Assembly (NCBI RefSeq): GCF_000756375.1
Contig: NZ_JNFD01000001.1
Location: forward strand, 62,001-126,000
Length of the DNA: 64,000 nt
DNA from: Sphingopyxis sp. LC81
GTDB lineage: Bacteria > Pseudomonadota > Alphaproteobacteria > Sphingomonadales > Sphingomonadaceae
Direction: 5' to 3'
The notes beneath the pieces were generated by a model. That model saw nothing but the letters and a program-made list of their open reading frames with translations. It searched no databases and had not been told where the DNA came from. Numbering within the stretch: position 1 is the stretch's first letter; every line of letters starts with the position of its first letter. This document shows, in pieces, positions 1 to 8,234 of the stretch. A program made the position numbers and the translations under genes.

Positions 1-364
1 ATTGCGCGGTGACCGGCGTCTTGCCGCCGGTGAAGGTGAGCGGCGTCGCATTCTTCGCGGTGATTTCGACCAGCGGCACGTCCTGCGTCCACTTGCCGTT
101 GTTGCCGGGCTTCAGCCCCGCTTCCTCATATTTCTTGATGATATAGGCGACGGTCTTTTCCTCGCCCGGGGTGCCGGGGGCGCGGCCTTCATAGGCATCC
201 GACGACAATTCCTTCGTCACCTCCTGCAAGGTCGTGAGCGACAGTTCGGGGATCTGGACGTCGGGAATGGCGGTGGCCGACGTCGCGGCCTTGTCGGAGC
301 TGTTGCACGCGGCAACGGTCAGGAGAACCGCAACGGCTGCGGTCGTTCGGGGGAAACGAAGCAT
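1..364 (-). CDS. M28-family metallopeptidase lipoprotein, N-terminal part
   Basis: Only the first 121 codons are inside the window; the gene continues past base 1. The start ATG follows a GAGGA ribosome site. A lipoprotein signal is visible: Arg near the N-terminus, a hydrophobic run, then the lipobox TVAAC with the lipidated Cys at residue 20. Next comes a stretch of the type LSSDAYEGRAPGTPGEEKT, which is the usual opening of M28 zinc aminopeptidases (a conserved EGR-PGT-G pattern). The metal ligands would lie in the missing part. It is divergent from an S9 peptidase, so both may feed on extracytoplasmic peptides. The family call rests on the N-terminal pattern only. Confidence 0.7.
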   Translation of the reverse strand, partial: MLRFPRTTAAVAVLLTVAACNSSDKAATSATAIPDVQIPELSLTTLQEVTKELSSDAYEGRAPGTPGEEKTVAYIIKKYEEAGLKPGNNGKWTQDVPLVEITAKNATPLTFTGGKTPVTAQ

Positions 365-547
365 GGAAATTCCTCGGAAAGTTTCATTTGCGACGAGCGG
401 GCTTGTGCCAGCCGGGGCGCTCCGATGCAAGGCGGGTGGTCGTGGCGGATTTTTTGGCCGAAGCTGCCAGCAAGGTACCAAAGTCACTTGAAAAATTGGC
501 CGCGGTCTTCACCGTGGACCGCCTGAAAAGGGCAACGGGAGGGGCTT

Positions 548-2536
548 TTGTTGAAACTTGATATGATGAGGCGCGGTGCGCTTCCGCTTTGTGCACTGGT
601 CGCGGCTGTGCCTGCGCTTTCGGGCGCCGTTGCGCAGGGGGCCGTGGACAATGCGGCGCGTTTCGGTGCGCTCGAATCGATCCGGGATGTCAGCCTGTCG
701 CCCGATGGCACGCGGATCGCTTTCATCGAAAATGGCGAAAAGTTGATGCGCCGCCTGTTTGTCGTCGATGCGACCGAAGGGGCGACCCCCAAACAGATCT
801 TGTCGAGCAGTGGCGAAGATGGGTTTCTGAGCTGGTGCGGCTGGGTGACGAACGCGCGGCTCGCGTGTCAGACATACCAACGTGACAAGCTGGCGGGTGA
901 GATTGTCGCCGCCAGCAACCTCATTGCGATCGATGCGGCGGGCGGGAATCTCAAATCCCTCAGCAACCGGCGCAGCGCGCGATCGCTCTATGCGGATTTT
1001 CGCGGCGGCAGTGTTCTGGACTGGTCGGCGTCGGAAAACGGGTCGCTGCTGATGACGCGAACCTATGTTCCCGAAAACAATACCGGCACATTCATCGCCG
1101 GCCGGAGCGAGGGATTGGGCGTCGATCGCGTTGATGCCGCGAACGGAACAAGCAAACGCGTCGAAGCGCCGAACCGCGACGCGATCTATTATCTGTCGGA
1201 TGGCCACGGGCAGGTCCGCGTGATGGCGACGCAGGGCTATTCGCAAAATAGCGGCCAAATGGACCCGGCCATTCGCTTCCTCTACCGAGGAAAGGGCGAC
1301 AGCGTCTGGAAGCCTCTGTCCATTTATGACATTGCGAGCGAGCAAGGCTTTAACCCGTTGGCGATCGATCCCGCCACCGACCGCGTCTACGGGCTGCAAT
1401 CGGTCGAAGGGCGCAAGGCCGTTGTCGCCATGGCGCTGGACGGCAGCGGCGCCGTCACGACCGTTTTCAAACATCCCGAAGTCGATATCGACAATATCGT
1501 TCGTGTCGGTCGCAACGGCCGTATCGTCGGGGTTTCCTATGCCACCGACCGTCGTGTTTCGGTGCTCACGGATCCGGCGCTCGCCAAAATGACGGCGGCG
1601 CTTTCAAAGGTGCTGGGTGGCAAGCAGATCATGATCGCCGATGCATCGGCCGACGAAAGCCGCTATCTGATCCGGACCAGTTCGGACGTCGACCCCGGCC
1701 AATATTTCCTGTTCGATCCGAAGGCGAAGGAACTGCGCCCGTTGCTGGGCGAGCGTGACGCGCTGGCCGAAATGACGCTGTCGCCCGTTCGTCCGGTCAC
1801 CTATTCCGCCGCCGACGGGGCTATGGTGCCCGCCTATCTGACCCTTCCGCCGGGACGCAATGACGCCAAGGGATTGCCCGCCATCGTGATGCCGCACGGC
1901 GGCCCGTCGGCGCGCGACGAGTGGGGTTTCGACTGGATGGCACAATATTTCGCGCAGGCGGGCTTTGCGGTGCTCCAGCCCAATTTCCGCGGATCGTCGG
2001 GATATGGCGACGAATGGTATCAGAAGAACGGGTTCAAATCGTGGAAGGCTGCGATGGGCGATGTTACCGACGGGGGGCGCTGGCTGGTTTCCGGGCAGGG
2101 GGCCGATCCTGCGAAATTGTCGATCGTGGGCTGGTCCTATGGTGGTTATGCCGCTTTGCAGTCGGGTGTCGTCGCACCCGATCTGTTTCGAGCGATCGTC
2201 GCCATCGCCCCTGTCACCGACCTGGAGCAATTGCGCACCGAAGAGGGGGATGCCGGCGGCGGCGCGATCAACGCGCGGTTTATCGGCACCGGTCCACATA
2301 TTCGCGAAGGATCGCCGGCGCAGAATGCCGGTGCAATCAAGGCACCGGTGCTGATGTTCCACGGCACTTTTGACCAGAATGTCCGCGTCGCGCAGGCACG
2401 GACGATGAAACGCGAACTGACGGCGAAGGGCAAGCGCGTCGAGTTGGTGGAATATCCCGAACTGGGCCACAGCCTGGAAACAGGGGAGGCGCGTGCGGAC
2501 ATGCTCCGCAAGATTTCGGCCTTCCTGCCGAAGTGA
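548..2536 (+). CDS. S9-family serine peptidase (prolyl oligopeptidase / acylaminoacyl-peptidase type)
   Basis: A 662-residue secreted or periplasmic peptidase. A signal-peptide-like N-terminus precedes a beta-propeller region with SPDGTRIAF-type repeats, then a C-terminal alpha/beta hydrolase domain from about residue 400. The nucleophile motif GWSYGG puts Ser at about 530. The acid is in HGTFDQNV (Asp about 609) and the histidine in ELGHS (His about 641), which is the usual spacing for the family. The strong GGAGGGG ribosome site lies 5-8 bases before TTG codons at 548 and 551, so a TTG start is likely; the ATG at 563 is too far away. Substrate preference cannot be read from the sequence. 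Confidence 0.85.
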   Translation: MLKLDMMRRGALPLCALVAAVPALSGAVAQGAVDNAARFGALESIRDVSLSPDGTRIAFIENGEKLMRRLFVVDATEGATPKQILSSSGEDGFLSWCGWVTNARLACQTYQRDKLAGEIVAASNLIAIDAAGGNLKSLSNRRSARSLYADFRGGSVLDWSASENGSLLMTRTYVPENNTGTFIAGRSEGLGVDRVDAANGTSKRVEAPNRDAIYYLSDGHGQVRVMATQGYSQNSGQMDPAIRFLYRGKGDSVWKPLSIYDIASEQGFNPLAIDPATDRVYGLQSVEGRKAVVAMALDGSGAVTTVFKHPEVDIDNIVRVGRNGRIVGVSYATDRRVSVLTDPALAKMTAALSKVLGGKQIMIADASADESRYLIRTSSDVDPGQYFLFDPKAKELRPLLGERDALAEMTLSPVRPVTYSAADGAMVPAYLTLPPGRNDAKGLPAIVMPHGGPSARDEWGFDWMAQYFAQAGFAVLQPNFRGSSGYGDEWYQKNGFKSWKAAMGDVTDGGRWLVSGQGADPAKLSIVGWSYGGYAALQSGVVAPDLFRAIVAIAPVTDLEQLRTEEGDAGGGAINARFIGTGPHIREGSPAQNAGAIKAPVLMFHGTFDQNVRVAQARTMKRELTAKGKRVELVEYPELGHSLETGEARADMLRKISAFLPK

Positions 2537-2541
2537 AACGA

Positions 2542-2573
2542 AAAGGGGCGGCCCGTTGCCGGACCGCCCCTTT
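2542..2573 (-). terminator. Hairpin terminator between convergent S9 peptidase and rpsD
   Basis: A 10-bp perfect stem (AAAGGGGCGG paired with CCGCCCCTTT) lies 5 bases after the peptidase stop and 20 bases after the rpsD stop. Read on the minus strand it is followed by a short T-run interrupted by C and G, so it fits rpsD best, but it could stop transcription both ways. Confidence 0.6.
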
Positions 2574-2593
2574 GAATTCGATAGCGAACTCGA

Positions 2594-3205
2594 TCAGCGC
2601 GAATAGAATTCGACGACCAGGTTCGGTTCCATCTTCACCGGATAGGGCACTTCGTCGAGCGTCGGAACGCGGACGTAGGTCGACTTGGTGCCGTCAACCG
2701 ACAGATATTCGGGCAGGTCGCGCTCGGGCAGGCTCTGCGCTTCGGCGACCAGCGCCATTTCCTGCGCCTTCTTGCCGAGGGTGACTTCGTCGCCCGGCTT
2801 CACGAGGCGGCTGGCGACGTTGCACTTCACGCCGTTCACATAGACGTGACCGTGGCTGACGAGCTGACGCGCCGAGAAGATCGTCGGGGTGAACTTCGAG
2901 CGGTAGACAACGGCGTCGAGGCGGCGCTCGAGCAGGCCGATCAGGTTCTGGCCGGTGTCGCCCTTCATGCGCGACGCTTCGAAATAGTTCTTCTTGAACT
3001 GCTTTTCGGTGATGTCGCCGTAATAGCCCTTCAGCTTCTGCTTCGCGCGGAGCTGGATGCCGAAGTCCGACATCTTGCCCTTGCGGCGCTGACCGTGCTG
3101 GCCGGGGCCATATTCGCGGCGGTTGACGGGGCTCTTCGGGCGACCCCAGATGTTTTCACCCATCCGGCGGTCGAGTTTATACTTGGCGCTCTGGCGCTTC
3201 GACAT
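2594..3205 (-). CDS. rpsD: 30S ribosomal protein S4
   Basis: A 203-residue primary 16S rRNA-binding protein of the 30S subunit. It starts [20 protein letters not shown] and contains the basic [14 protein letters not shown] segment. The S4 RNA-binding domain, RRLDAVVYR through SHGHVYVNG, spans about residues 92-155. The length and the C-terminal EFYSR match alphaproteobacterial S4. It stands alone, outside the rpsM-rpsK-rpoA operon, as is usual in this class, and has its own promoter upstream. Confidence 0.97.
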   Translation of the reverse strand: MSKRQSAKYKLDRRMGENIWGRPKSPVNRREYGPGQHGQRRKGKMSDFGIQLRAKQKLKGYYGDITEKQFKKNYFEASRMKGDTGQNLIGLLERRLDAVVYRSKFTPTIFSARQLVSHGHVYVNGVKCNVASRLVKPGDEVTLGKKAQEMALVAEAQSLPERDLPEYLSVDGTKSTYVRVPTLDEVPYPVKMEPNLVVEFYSR

Positions 3206-3325
3206 ATGTCGTCTCCAATATGCTGTGTGCCGAAGGATTTCGGCGGTTCCCGGGTCGCACCATATGAGCCAATGCCATATGCGACCGCCGCTTCACCGGG
3301 GTGCGGGGTCCATTGCGAAGGCGCG

Positions 3326-3354
3326 CGGTTAGACGGGGGGACGCGTAAAGTCAA
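3326..3354 (-). promoter_or_regulatory. Sigma-70-type promoter for rpsD
   Basis: On the minus strand TTGACT (3354-3349) and TAACCG (3331-3326) are separated by 17 bases. This would give a leader of about 110 nt before rpsD. It is the only good match in the 200-bp gap shared with the divergent chorismate mutase-like gene. Confidence 0.45.
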
Positions 3355-3406
3355 GCATCAAGCCACCCGCTCGACAGCGGCGAAAAAGCCGCTAAAGGCA
3401 GCGCGC

Positions 3407-3721
3407 ATGACGTCCGCGAAACTTCCCGAACAGTGCGAAACGATGATCGATGTCCGCGCCGGGGTCGATCAGGTCGATCGCGAACTCGTCGCGCTGCTCG
3501 TCCGCCGTTTCGGCTATATGGACGCTGCGGCGCGCATCAAGGCCGACCGGGGCGCCGTTCGCGACGAAGCCCGCAAGGCCCAGGTGCTCGACAATGTCGC
3601 GCGCGAAGCCGAAGCCGCCGGACTGGAACCCGCGCGACTTCGCGCCGTGTGGAACGAACTGGTCGAACAATCGATCGCCTATGAGGCGACCCAGTGGGAC
3701 CGCCTGCGCGCCGATAGCTGA
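3407..3721 (+). CDS. Chorismate mutase, AroQ type (PchB-like)
   Basis: A 104-residue all-helical protein. The core IDVRAGVDQVDRELVALLVRR followed by MDAAARIK and an acidic/basic helix (DEARKAQVLDNV) is the AroQ fold. The MDAAARIKADRGAVRDEAR region resembles isochorismate-pyruvate lyases (PchB: DYVKAASRFK) more than E. coli chorismate mutase. It would convert chorismate to prephenate, or might act on isochorismate. The frame is open upstream to 2846, but that part runs antisense to rpsD. The ATG at 3407, after an AAAGG site, matches the family length. A second AroQ protein is encoded at 19393-19680. Confidence 0.8.
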   Translation: MTSAKLPEQCETMIDVRAGVDQVDRELVALLVRRFGYMDAAARIKADRGAVRDEARKAQVLDNVAREAEAAGLEPARLRAVWNELVEQSIAYEATQWDRLRADS

Positions 3722-3730
3722 CCGCCGGGC

Positions 3731-3955
3731 TTAGTTGGTGCTGCCGCCCGCGGGCTGCGCGACGACAGCCTGCACCGCTTCTTCCTTCGGCTTTGCGGGT
3801 TCGACGACCGTGCGGCACACGCGCTTTGGCACCGTGCTGCCGGTGACTTCGACCTTTTCGCAAACCTTCTTGGGTTTGGCCGGCTTTGCAGGCGAATCCG
3901 CGGCCACGGTCGGCGACGTTGCTGCAAGGGCCAGGGAAAGTATCGCAGAGATCAT
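3731..3955 (-). CDS. Small secreted Cys-TGS-CRT protein, paralog 1
   Basis: A 74-residue protein with a hydrophobic signal segment (MISAILSLALAA), a short Lys/Pro-rich linker, and the motif C-x5-TGS-x2-P-x-R-x-CRT at about residues 32-48. Two cysteines 15 residues apart may form a disulfide. The C-terminal tail is Ala/Pro/Glu-rich and differs from the two neighbours, which carry an E-W-D-R helix there. The ribosome site AAGGAG lies 11 bases before ATG. I know of no assigned function; similar unnamed proteins are common in sphingomonads. Confidence 0.75.
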   Translation of the reverse strand: MISAILSLALAATSPTVAADSPAKPAKPKKVCEKVEVTGSTVPKRVCRTVVEPAKPKEEAVQAVVAQPAGGSTN

Positions 3956-4102
3956 AACAATATTCGCTCCTTGGAGGGGTGTGGCTTCCTAGGGATATTT
4001 CCCGCAATAGCCAAGGGGTTGTCGAAACCACACTCTCCTTGTCTTGGCGTAATCGCCAAGCACCCGTTCGACCGGTGCCTCGGAAACGCCGACCAGCGGC
4101 AT

Positions 4103-4330
4103 TTATTTCTCGTTGCTCAGCCTCTTGCTGATGCTGTCTGCCTGGCGATCCCAGTCTTCCTGCGTGCGGCATTCGCGTTCGGGCAGACGGCTGCCAGTGT
4201 CGGCCAGGCGGCGGCAAATCAGCTTCGGCTTGGCTTTTGCGGGTTTGGCAGCAGTTTCGGTCGCCGGCTGAGTGTTCGCCGTATCGGCTCCGGCCGCCGC
4301 GAGGGCGAGCGAAAGCAATAGACTTATCAT
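4103..4330 (-). CDS. Small secreted Cys-TGSR-CRT protein, paralog 2
   Basis: A 75-residue protein: signal segment MISLLLSLALAAAGA, an Ala/Lys/Pro linker, then the same core as its neighbours (C-x5-TGSRLP-x-R-x-CRT), followed by a charged helix QEDWDRQADSI. The start is the ATG at 4330, because CAGGAG lies 9 bases before it; an upstream in-frame ATG has no signal sequence. The function is unknown. Tandem placement with two relatives on the same strand indicates local duplication. Confidence 0.75.
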   Translation of the reverse strand: MISLLLSLALAAAGADTANTQPATETAAKPAKAKPKLICRRLADTGSRLPERECRTQEDWDRQADSISKRLSNEK

Positions 4331-4415
4331 GAAATCAAACTCCTGGGGGATTGTCACCGGGTCGTCACGGCAAGGTGAGCGATGAATTGACATGCAGCAT
4401 GCCAAATATCGATTG

Positions 4416-4649
4416 TCAATTCTTGTATTGATCCATCCACTTACCGGTCTCGTCGGCCCGGCGGTCCCATTGCTCCTGGGTGCGGCATTCGCGCTGGGGG
4501 AGCCGGCTGCCGGTGTAGATGATGGTACGACAGATCGGTTTCGGCCCGGCTTTTCTTTCGGGCGCGGGGATGGTTTCGGGCCTCTGCTCGCTGGTCTTCG
4601 CCTCGGGAGCGGTGACCGAAAGGGCGAGGGAAATCAGCAAAAAGGACAT
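4416..4649 (-). CDS. Small secreted Cys-TGSR-CRT protein, paralog 3
   Basis: A 77-residue protein with signal segment MSFLLISLALSVTA, a Pro/Glu/Lys linker, the core C-x5-TGSRLPQRECRT, and a C-terminal helix EQWDRRADETGKW. It is most similar to paralog 2. The ATG at 4649 is chosen because it gives a clean signal peptide; an upstream ATG at 4706 would overlap the end of trmJ and bury the signal. It starts 31 bases after the trmJ stop, so it may be read through from the glyA-nrdR-trmJ operon. The function is unknown. Confidence 0.7.
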   Translation of the reverse strand: MSFLLISLALSVTAPEAKTSEQRPETIPAPERKAGPKPICRTIIYTGSRLPQRECRTQEQWDRRADETGKWMDQYKN

Positions 4650-4680
4650 CGAGCGGTCACCAGCAAGGAATGTGCCTTCG

Positions 4681-5409
4681 TTATCCGGCCCTGGGCTTCC
4701 TGCCAAGTGCGGTCACGATGCCGTGCATCATCCTGATATCATTGTGCGACCACCCCGTCTTGGTCAGCGCGGTGCGCAAGGTGCGCAGCGTCGCCTCGGT
4801 GCGCTCGGGCGGAACGAAATAACCGCTCGCATCGAGATCGCGCGTGAGATGTTCGATCAGTTGTTCGAGCTCGCCATGCGGTGCGGGCGGATCGAGCGGC
4901 ACCTCGGGCGGGCTCGTGAGTGCGACGCCTTTCGACCATTCATAGGCAAGCAGGATGACCGCTTGCGCGAGGTTGAGCGACGCGAATTTGGGGTTGATCG
5001 GCACTGTGACGATCGCGTGCGCGAGCGCGACATCGTCGGTTTCGAGCCCCGAGCGTTCGGCACCGAACACATAGGCCGAGCGGCCCGCGCTGGCATGAAC
5101 TTCGCGCGCCGCCGCTTCGGGGGTCAGCACGGGCTTCATCACGCCGCGCTTGCGCACCGTGGTGGCATAGATGGTGGTGCAGTCGGCGACCGCATCGGCG
5201 AGGCTGTCGAACACCTTCGCCTCGGCGAGCACGATGTCGGCGCCCGCCGATGCCGGACCGGCGTCGGGATTGGGCCAGCCATCGCGCGGGGTGACGAGGC
5301 GCAGTTCGGTCAGCCCGAAATTAAGCATCGCGCGCGCCGCTTTGCCGATATTCTCACCAAGCTGCGGACGGACGAGGACGATGACAGGGGGCGGGGCGGC
5401 CGCGCTCAT
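4681..5409 (-). CDS. trmJ: tRNA (cytidine/uridine-2'-O-)-methyltransferase, TrmJ family
   Basis: A 242-residue SPOUT methyltransferase that uses SAM to 2'-O-methylate a tRNA anticodon-loop ribose (position 32 in characterised TrmJ). The three SpoU motifs are visible: [19 protein letters not shown] near residues 13-32, FGAERSGL near 115, and [16 protein letters not shown] near 135-150. The start ATG overlaps the nrdR stop (ATGA), which fixes the start and implies translational coupling. It is the last recognised gene of the operon. Confidence 0.88.
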   Translation of the reverse strand: MSAAAPPPVIVLVRPQLGENIGKAARAMLNFGLTELRLVTPRDGWPNPDAGPASAGADIVLAEAKVFDSLADAVADCTTIYATTVRKRGVMKPVLTPEAAAREVHASAGRSAYVFGAERSGLETDDVALAHAIVTVPINPKFASLNLAQAVILLAYEWSKGVALTSPPEVPLDPPAPHGELEQLIEHLTRDLDASGYFVPPERTEATLRTLRTALTKTGWSHNDIRMMHGIVTALGRKPRAG

Positions 5410-5873
5410 TTGATCGGCCGCGCCGCCTCGGTGACCGAGGAGGCGAATTCCTCGAAGTCCTTCGCTTCGGTAAATTCGCGGTAGACGCTGGCGAAGCGGA
5501 TATAGGCGACGCTGTCGAAGCCTTTCAGCGCTTCCATCACCATGCCGCCGATCTGCTGCGCCTGCACTTCGCTCTCGCCCGAGGTCTCGAGCTGGCGCTG
5601 GATTCCCGACACCAGCCGTTCGATGCGCGCGCCGTCGATCGGGCGCTTGCGGCACGCGATCTGGATGCTGCGCATCAGTTTTTCGCGATCGAAGGGTTCG
5701 CGGCGGCCGTCGGCCTTGGTGACCCCGACTTCGCGAAGCTGGATGCGTTCAAAGGTTGTGAAGCGCGCGCCGCAATCCTCGCACTGGCGACGGCGGCGAA
5801 TCGCGGCGCCGTCCTCGGTCGGACGGCTGTCCTTCACCTGGCTGTCTTCATGGCCGCAATAGGGGCAGCGCAT
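5406..5873 (-). CDS. nrdR: Transcriptional repressor NrdR
   Basis: A 155-residue repressor of ribonucleotide reductase genes that senses ATP/dATP. The N-terminal zinc ribbon is CPYCGHE ... CEDCGARF (residues 3-34), followed by an ATP-cone domain (about 46-138) beginning [16 protein letters not shown]. The length is typical. It lies between a small membrane-protein gene (3-base gap) and trmJ (ATGA overlap). The glyA-nrdR neighbourhood fits one-carbon and nucleotide supply. Confidence 0.96.
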   Translation of the reverse strand: MRCPYCGHEDSQVKDSRPTEDGAAIRRRRQCEDCGARFTTFERIQLREVGVTKADGRREPFDREKLMRSIQIACRKRPIDGARIERLVSGIQRQLETSGESEVQAQQIGGMVMEALKGFDSVAYIRFASVYREFTEAKDFEEFASSVTEAARPIK

Positions 5874-5876
5874 CGG

Positions 5877-6095
5877 TTAACGCTTCACCCGCATGACGAG
5901 CGCGATCAGGGCGCCCGCGAACAGGCCGACCGGCCAGGTGATCGCGTCGAGCATCAGTCCGATCGCGCCGCCGACCGCGCCCCCGATCAGCACCGGACGC
6001 GTCGAGGGATGGGCCAGGCCTTGCCTGCCCATCGCCTTGACCTCTTCGATCGAGAGTTCGACCAGCGTCGGTTCCTCGGGGTGCTGCCGCGCCAT
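5877..6095 (-). CDS. Small two-helix membrane protein in glyA-nrdR operon
   Basis: A 72-residue protein of unknown function: a charged cytoplasmic start (MARQHPEEPTLVELSIEEVKAMGRQG), then two closely spaced hydrophobic segments (about 36-52 and 53-68) and a short basic tail MRVKR. The start at 6095 is chosen because the glyA stop lies only 5 bases upstream; a longer frame would run into glyA. It is packed tightly between glyA and nrdR, so it is surely co-transcribed. Confidence 0.75.
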   Translation of the reverse strand: MARQHPEEPTLVELSIEEVKAMGRQGLAHPSTRPVLIGGAVGGAIGLMLDAITWPVGLFAGALIALVMRVKR

Positions 6096-6100
6096 TGCCC

Positions 6101-7408
6101 TTATCCCTGATAGATAGGGAAGCGTTCGCACAGCGCGCGGACGCGGCCCCGTACGTTCGCTTCGACATCGGCGTCGCCATGCTCGCCCTTGTCGCGCAGC
6201 GCCTCAAGCACATCGGCAACCATATCGCCGATTTCCTCGAACTCGGCGATGCCGAAGCCGCGCGTCGTGCCCGCGGGCGATCCGACGCGGATGCCGCTGG
6301 TCTTGACCGGCGGCAGCGGGTCGAAGGGGATGCCGTTCTTGTTGCAGGTGATCGCGCTGCGTTCGAGCGCCTCGTCGGCGTCGCGGCCGGTGACGCCGAG
6401 CGGGCGCAGGTCGATCAGCGCGAGGTGCGTGTCGGTGCCGCCCGCGACGACGTCGGCGCCGCGGTCCTTGAGCCGGTTCGCGAGCGCCTGCGCATTGGCG
6501 ATCGTCGCCTTCGCATAATCCTTGAACTCGGGACGCAGCGCTTCGCCGAACGCCACGGCCTTGGCGGCGATGACGTGCATCAGCGGGCCGCCCTGCAGGC
6601 CGGGGAAGACCGCCGAGTTGATGCGCTTGGCGATCGCTTCATCATTGGTCAGGATCATGCCGCCGCGCGGGCCGCGCAGCGTCTTGTGCGTCGTCGTGGT
6701 GACGACATGCGCATGTTCCATCGGCGAAGGGTGTGCACCGCCGGCGACGAGGCCCGCGAAATGCGCCATGTCGACCATCAGCAGCGCGCCGACATCGTCG
6801 GCGATCTTGCGGAAGCGCGCGAAATCGAGCGTGCGCGGATAGGCCGAGCCGCCCGCGATGATCAGCGCGGGGCGATGTTCCTTCGCGAGGGCCTCGACCT
6901 GGTCGAAATCGACGAGATGGTCGTCGGCGCGCACGCCGTACTGCACCGCGTTGAACCATTTGCCCGACATCGCGGGCGGCGCGCCGTGGGTCAGGTGACC
7001 GCCGGCGTCGAGGCTCATGCCGAGGATCGTCGCGCCGGGCTTGGTCAGCGCCAGCATCACCGCGCCGTTCGCCTGTGCGCCCGAATGCGGCTGGACGTTG
7101 GCATAGCCGCAATCGAACAGCTGCTTCGCGCGGTCGATCGCGAGCGTCTCGACCTCGTCCGACGGCGCGCAGCCCTGATAATAGCGGCGGCCGGGATAGC
7201 CTTCGGCATATTTGTTGGTGAAGACGCTGCCCTGGGCTTCGAGCACCGCCTTCGAGACGATATTCTCCGACGCGATCAGCTCGATCTGATACTGCTCGCG
7301 TTTGAGCTCATGCTTCATCGCCGCCGCGACCGCGGGGTCGACGGTGCCGACGCCGTCGGTGAAATAGCCGGCCGACTTGATGGGCTTGGCGAGCGTGTCT
7401 GTGGTCAT
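6101..7408 (-). CDS. glyA: Serine hydroxymethyltransferase
   Basis: A 435-residue PLP enzyme that converts serine and tetrahydrofolate to glycine and 5,10-methylene-THF. Family signatures are [26 protein letters not shown], and the PLP-lysine motif [16 protein letters not shown], with Lys at about 242. The start ATG at 7408 has GGAG 9 bases upstream and overlaps the rpiB stop (ATGA). The length fits the bacterial family. It supplies one-carbon units; the gene order rpiB-glyA-x-nrdR-trmJ looks like one transcript. Confidence 0.97.
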   Translation of the reverse strand: MTTDTLAKPIKSAGYFTDGVGTVDPAVAAAMKHELKREQYQIELIASENIVSKAVLEAQGSVFTNKYAEGYPGRRYYQGCAPSDEVETLAIDRAKQLFDCGYANVQPHSGAQANGAVMLALTKPGATILGMSLDAGGHLTHGAPPAMSGKWFNAVQYGVRADDHLVDFDQVEALAKEHRPALIIAGGSAYPRTLDFARFRKIADDVGALLMVDMAHFAGLVAGGAHPSPMEHAHVVTTTTHKTLRGPRGGMILTNDEAIAKRINSAVFPGLQGGPLMHVIAAKAVAFGEALRPEFKDYAKATIANAQALANRLKDRGADVVAGGTDTHLALIDLRPLGVTGRDADEALERSAITCNKNGIPFDPLPPVKTSGIRVGSPAGTTRGFGIAEFEEIGDMVADVLEALRDKGEHGDADVEANVRGRVRALCERFPIYQG

Positions 7409-7857
7409 CGGCTGGTCTCCAGTTGGGGCGGGTTGGATAGCTTGTCGACGCGGCGCGCGTGGCGGTCGCCGGCGAATTCGGTGGTGAGGAAGGCGTCGAG
7501 GCACGCCTTGGCCATGTCGATGCCGGTCAGGCGCGCGCCCATCGCGATGACGTTCGCGTCATTATGTTCGCGCGACAGCTTCGCCGACAGCGGTTCGCCG
7601 ACCAGCGCGCAGCGCGCCGCCGGGTTGCGGTTGACCGAAATCGAAATGCCGATGCCCGATCCGCAGAGGGCCACGCCGCGTTCCGCGCGGCCGTCGGCGA
7701 TGGCTTGGCCAAGGGCGTAGCCGAAATCGGGATAATCGACGCTGTCCGGGCCGTTGGTGCCGAGATCCTCGACTTCGTGGCCGGCTTCGCGAAGCCAGTC
7801 GGCGAGAGCGGCTTTCAGCTCCCAGGCGGCGTGGTCAGAGGCTATTGCAATGCGCAT
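7405..7857 (-). CDS. rpiB: Ribose-5-phosphate isomerase B
   Basis: A 150-residue cytoplasmic isomerase of the pentose phosphate pathway (ribose-5-P to ribulose-5-P), RpiB/LacAB family. Diagnostic segments are [15 protein letters not shown], the substrate loop [15 protein letters not shown] with the catalytic Cys, and [16 protein letters not shown]. It is the first gene of the glyA-nrdR operon, and its stop overlaps the glyA start by 4 bases. Confidence 0.95.
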   Translation of the reverse strand: MRIAIASDHAAWELKAALADWLREAGHEVEDLGTNGPDSVDYPDFGYALGQAIADGRAERGVALCGSGIGISISVNRNPAARCALVGEPLSAKLSREHNDANVIAMGARLTGIDMAKACLDAFLTTEFAGDRHARRVDKLSNPPQLETSR

Positions 7858-7969
7858 GATGCGGCTCCCGCGGGGCGATAGGGAATCGATGAGCGCCCTT
7901 TAGGCGAAGCGGCGCGGATTGGCCATAAGCGAGGTGGCAAATTTGTGACGGTGCCGATAAAGCCGCCCC

Positions 7970-8134
7970 ATGTCCGACACGATCATGTCCGTCCTGATGC
8001 TGACCGGCGTCCTTTTGACCGGCGGCGCCGTCTATGTTTTTCGCAAGGGTGACCGTCGCCGCGCGCTGCTGATGCTGATCGCGGCGCTGGTGATGTTCGC
8101 GAATGTCGCGATCTGGCTGGTGCCGGTGAAATAG
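7970..8134 (+). CDS. Small two-helix membrane protein (54 aa)
   Basis: A short frame of 54 codons: MSDTIMSVLMLTGVLLTGGA, a short loop VFRKGDRRRA, then a second hydrophobic helix LLMLIAALVMFANVAIWLV. The arrangement (helix, positive loop, helix) suggests an inner-membrane hairpin with the loop in the cytoplasm. There is no strong ribosome site (the leader is AAAGCCGCCCC), which lowers confidence. It is divergent from rpiB, and a REPIN-like repeat begins 5 bases after its stop. The function is unknown. Confidence 0.55.
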   Translation: MSDTIMSVLMLTGVLLTGGAVYVFRKGDRRRALLMLIAALVMFANVAIWLVPVK

Positions 8135-8139
8135 CGCGC

Positions 8140-8227
8140 GTCGCCCCCGCGGAGGCGGGGGCCGTTGTCGGTCTTGTCCGGCATCGCCGCGTAAACCGCC
8201 AGCGGCCCCCGCCTTCGCGGGGGCGAC
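8140..8227. repeat. REPIN-like double hairpin, copy 1 (88 bp)
   Basis: Two inverted arms, each itself a hairpin (CCCCCGC-4 nt loop-GCGGGGG), flank a 34-nt middle. A second copy with a similar middle (CGGYCTTRTCC ... GCGTA.A) is at 61192-61280. It lies between convergent genes. Confidence 0.75.
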
Positions 8228-8234
8228 GGTAGCC

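Noticed and set aside
2846..3406. An N-terminal extension of the chorismate mutase-like gene.
   Set aside because: It lies antisense to rpsD and has shadow-type composition; the ATG at 3407 gives the family length.
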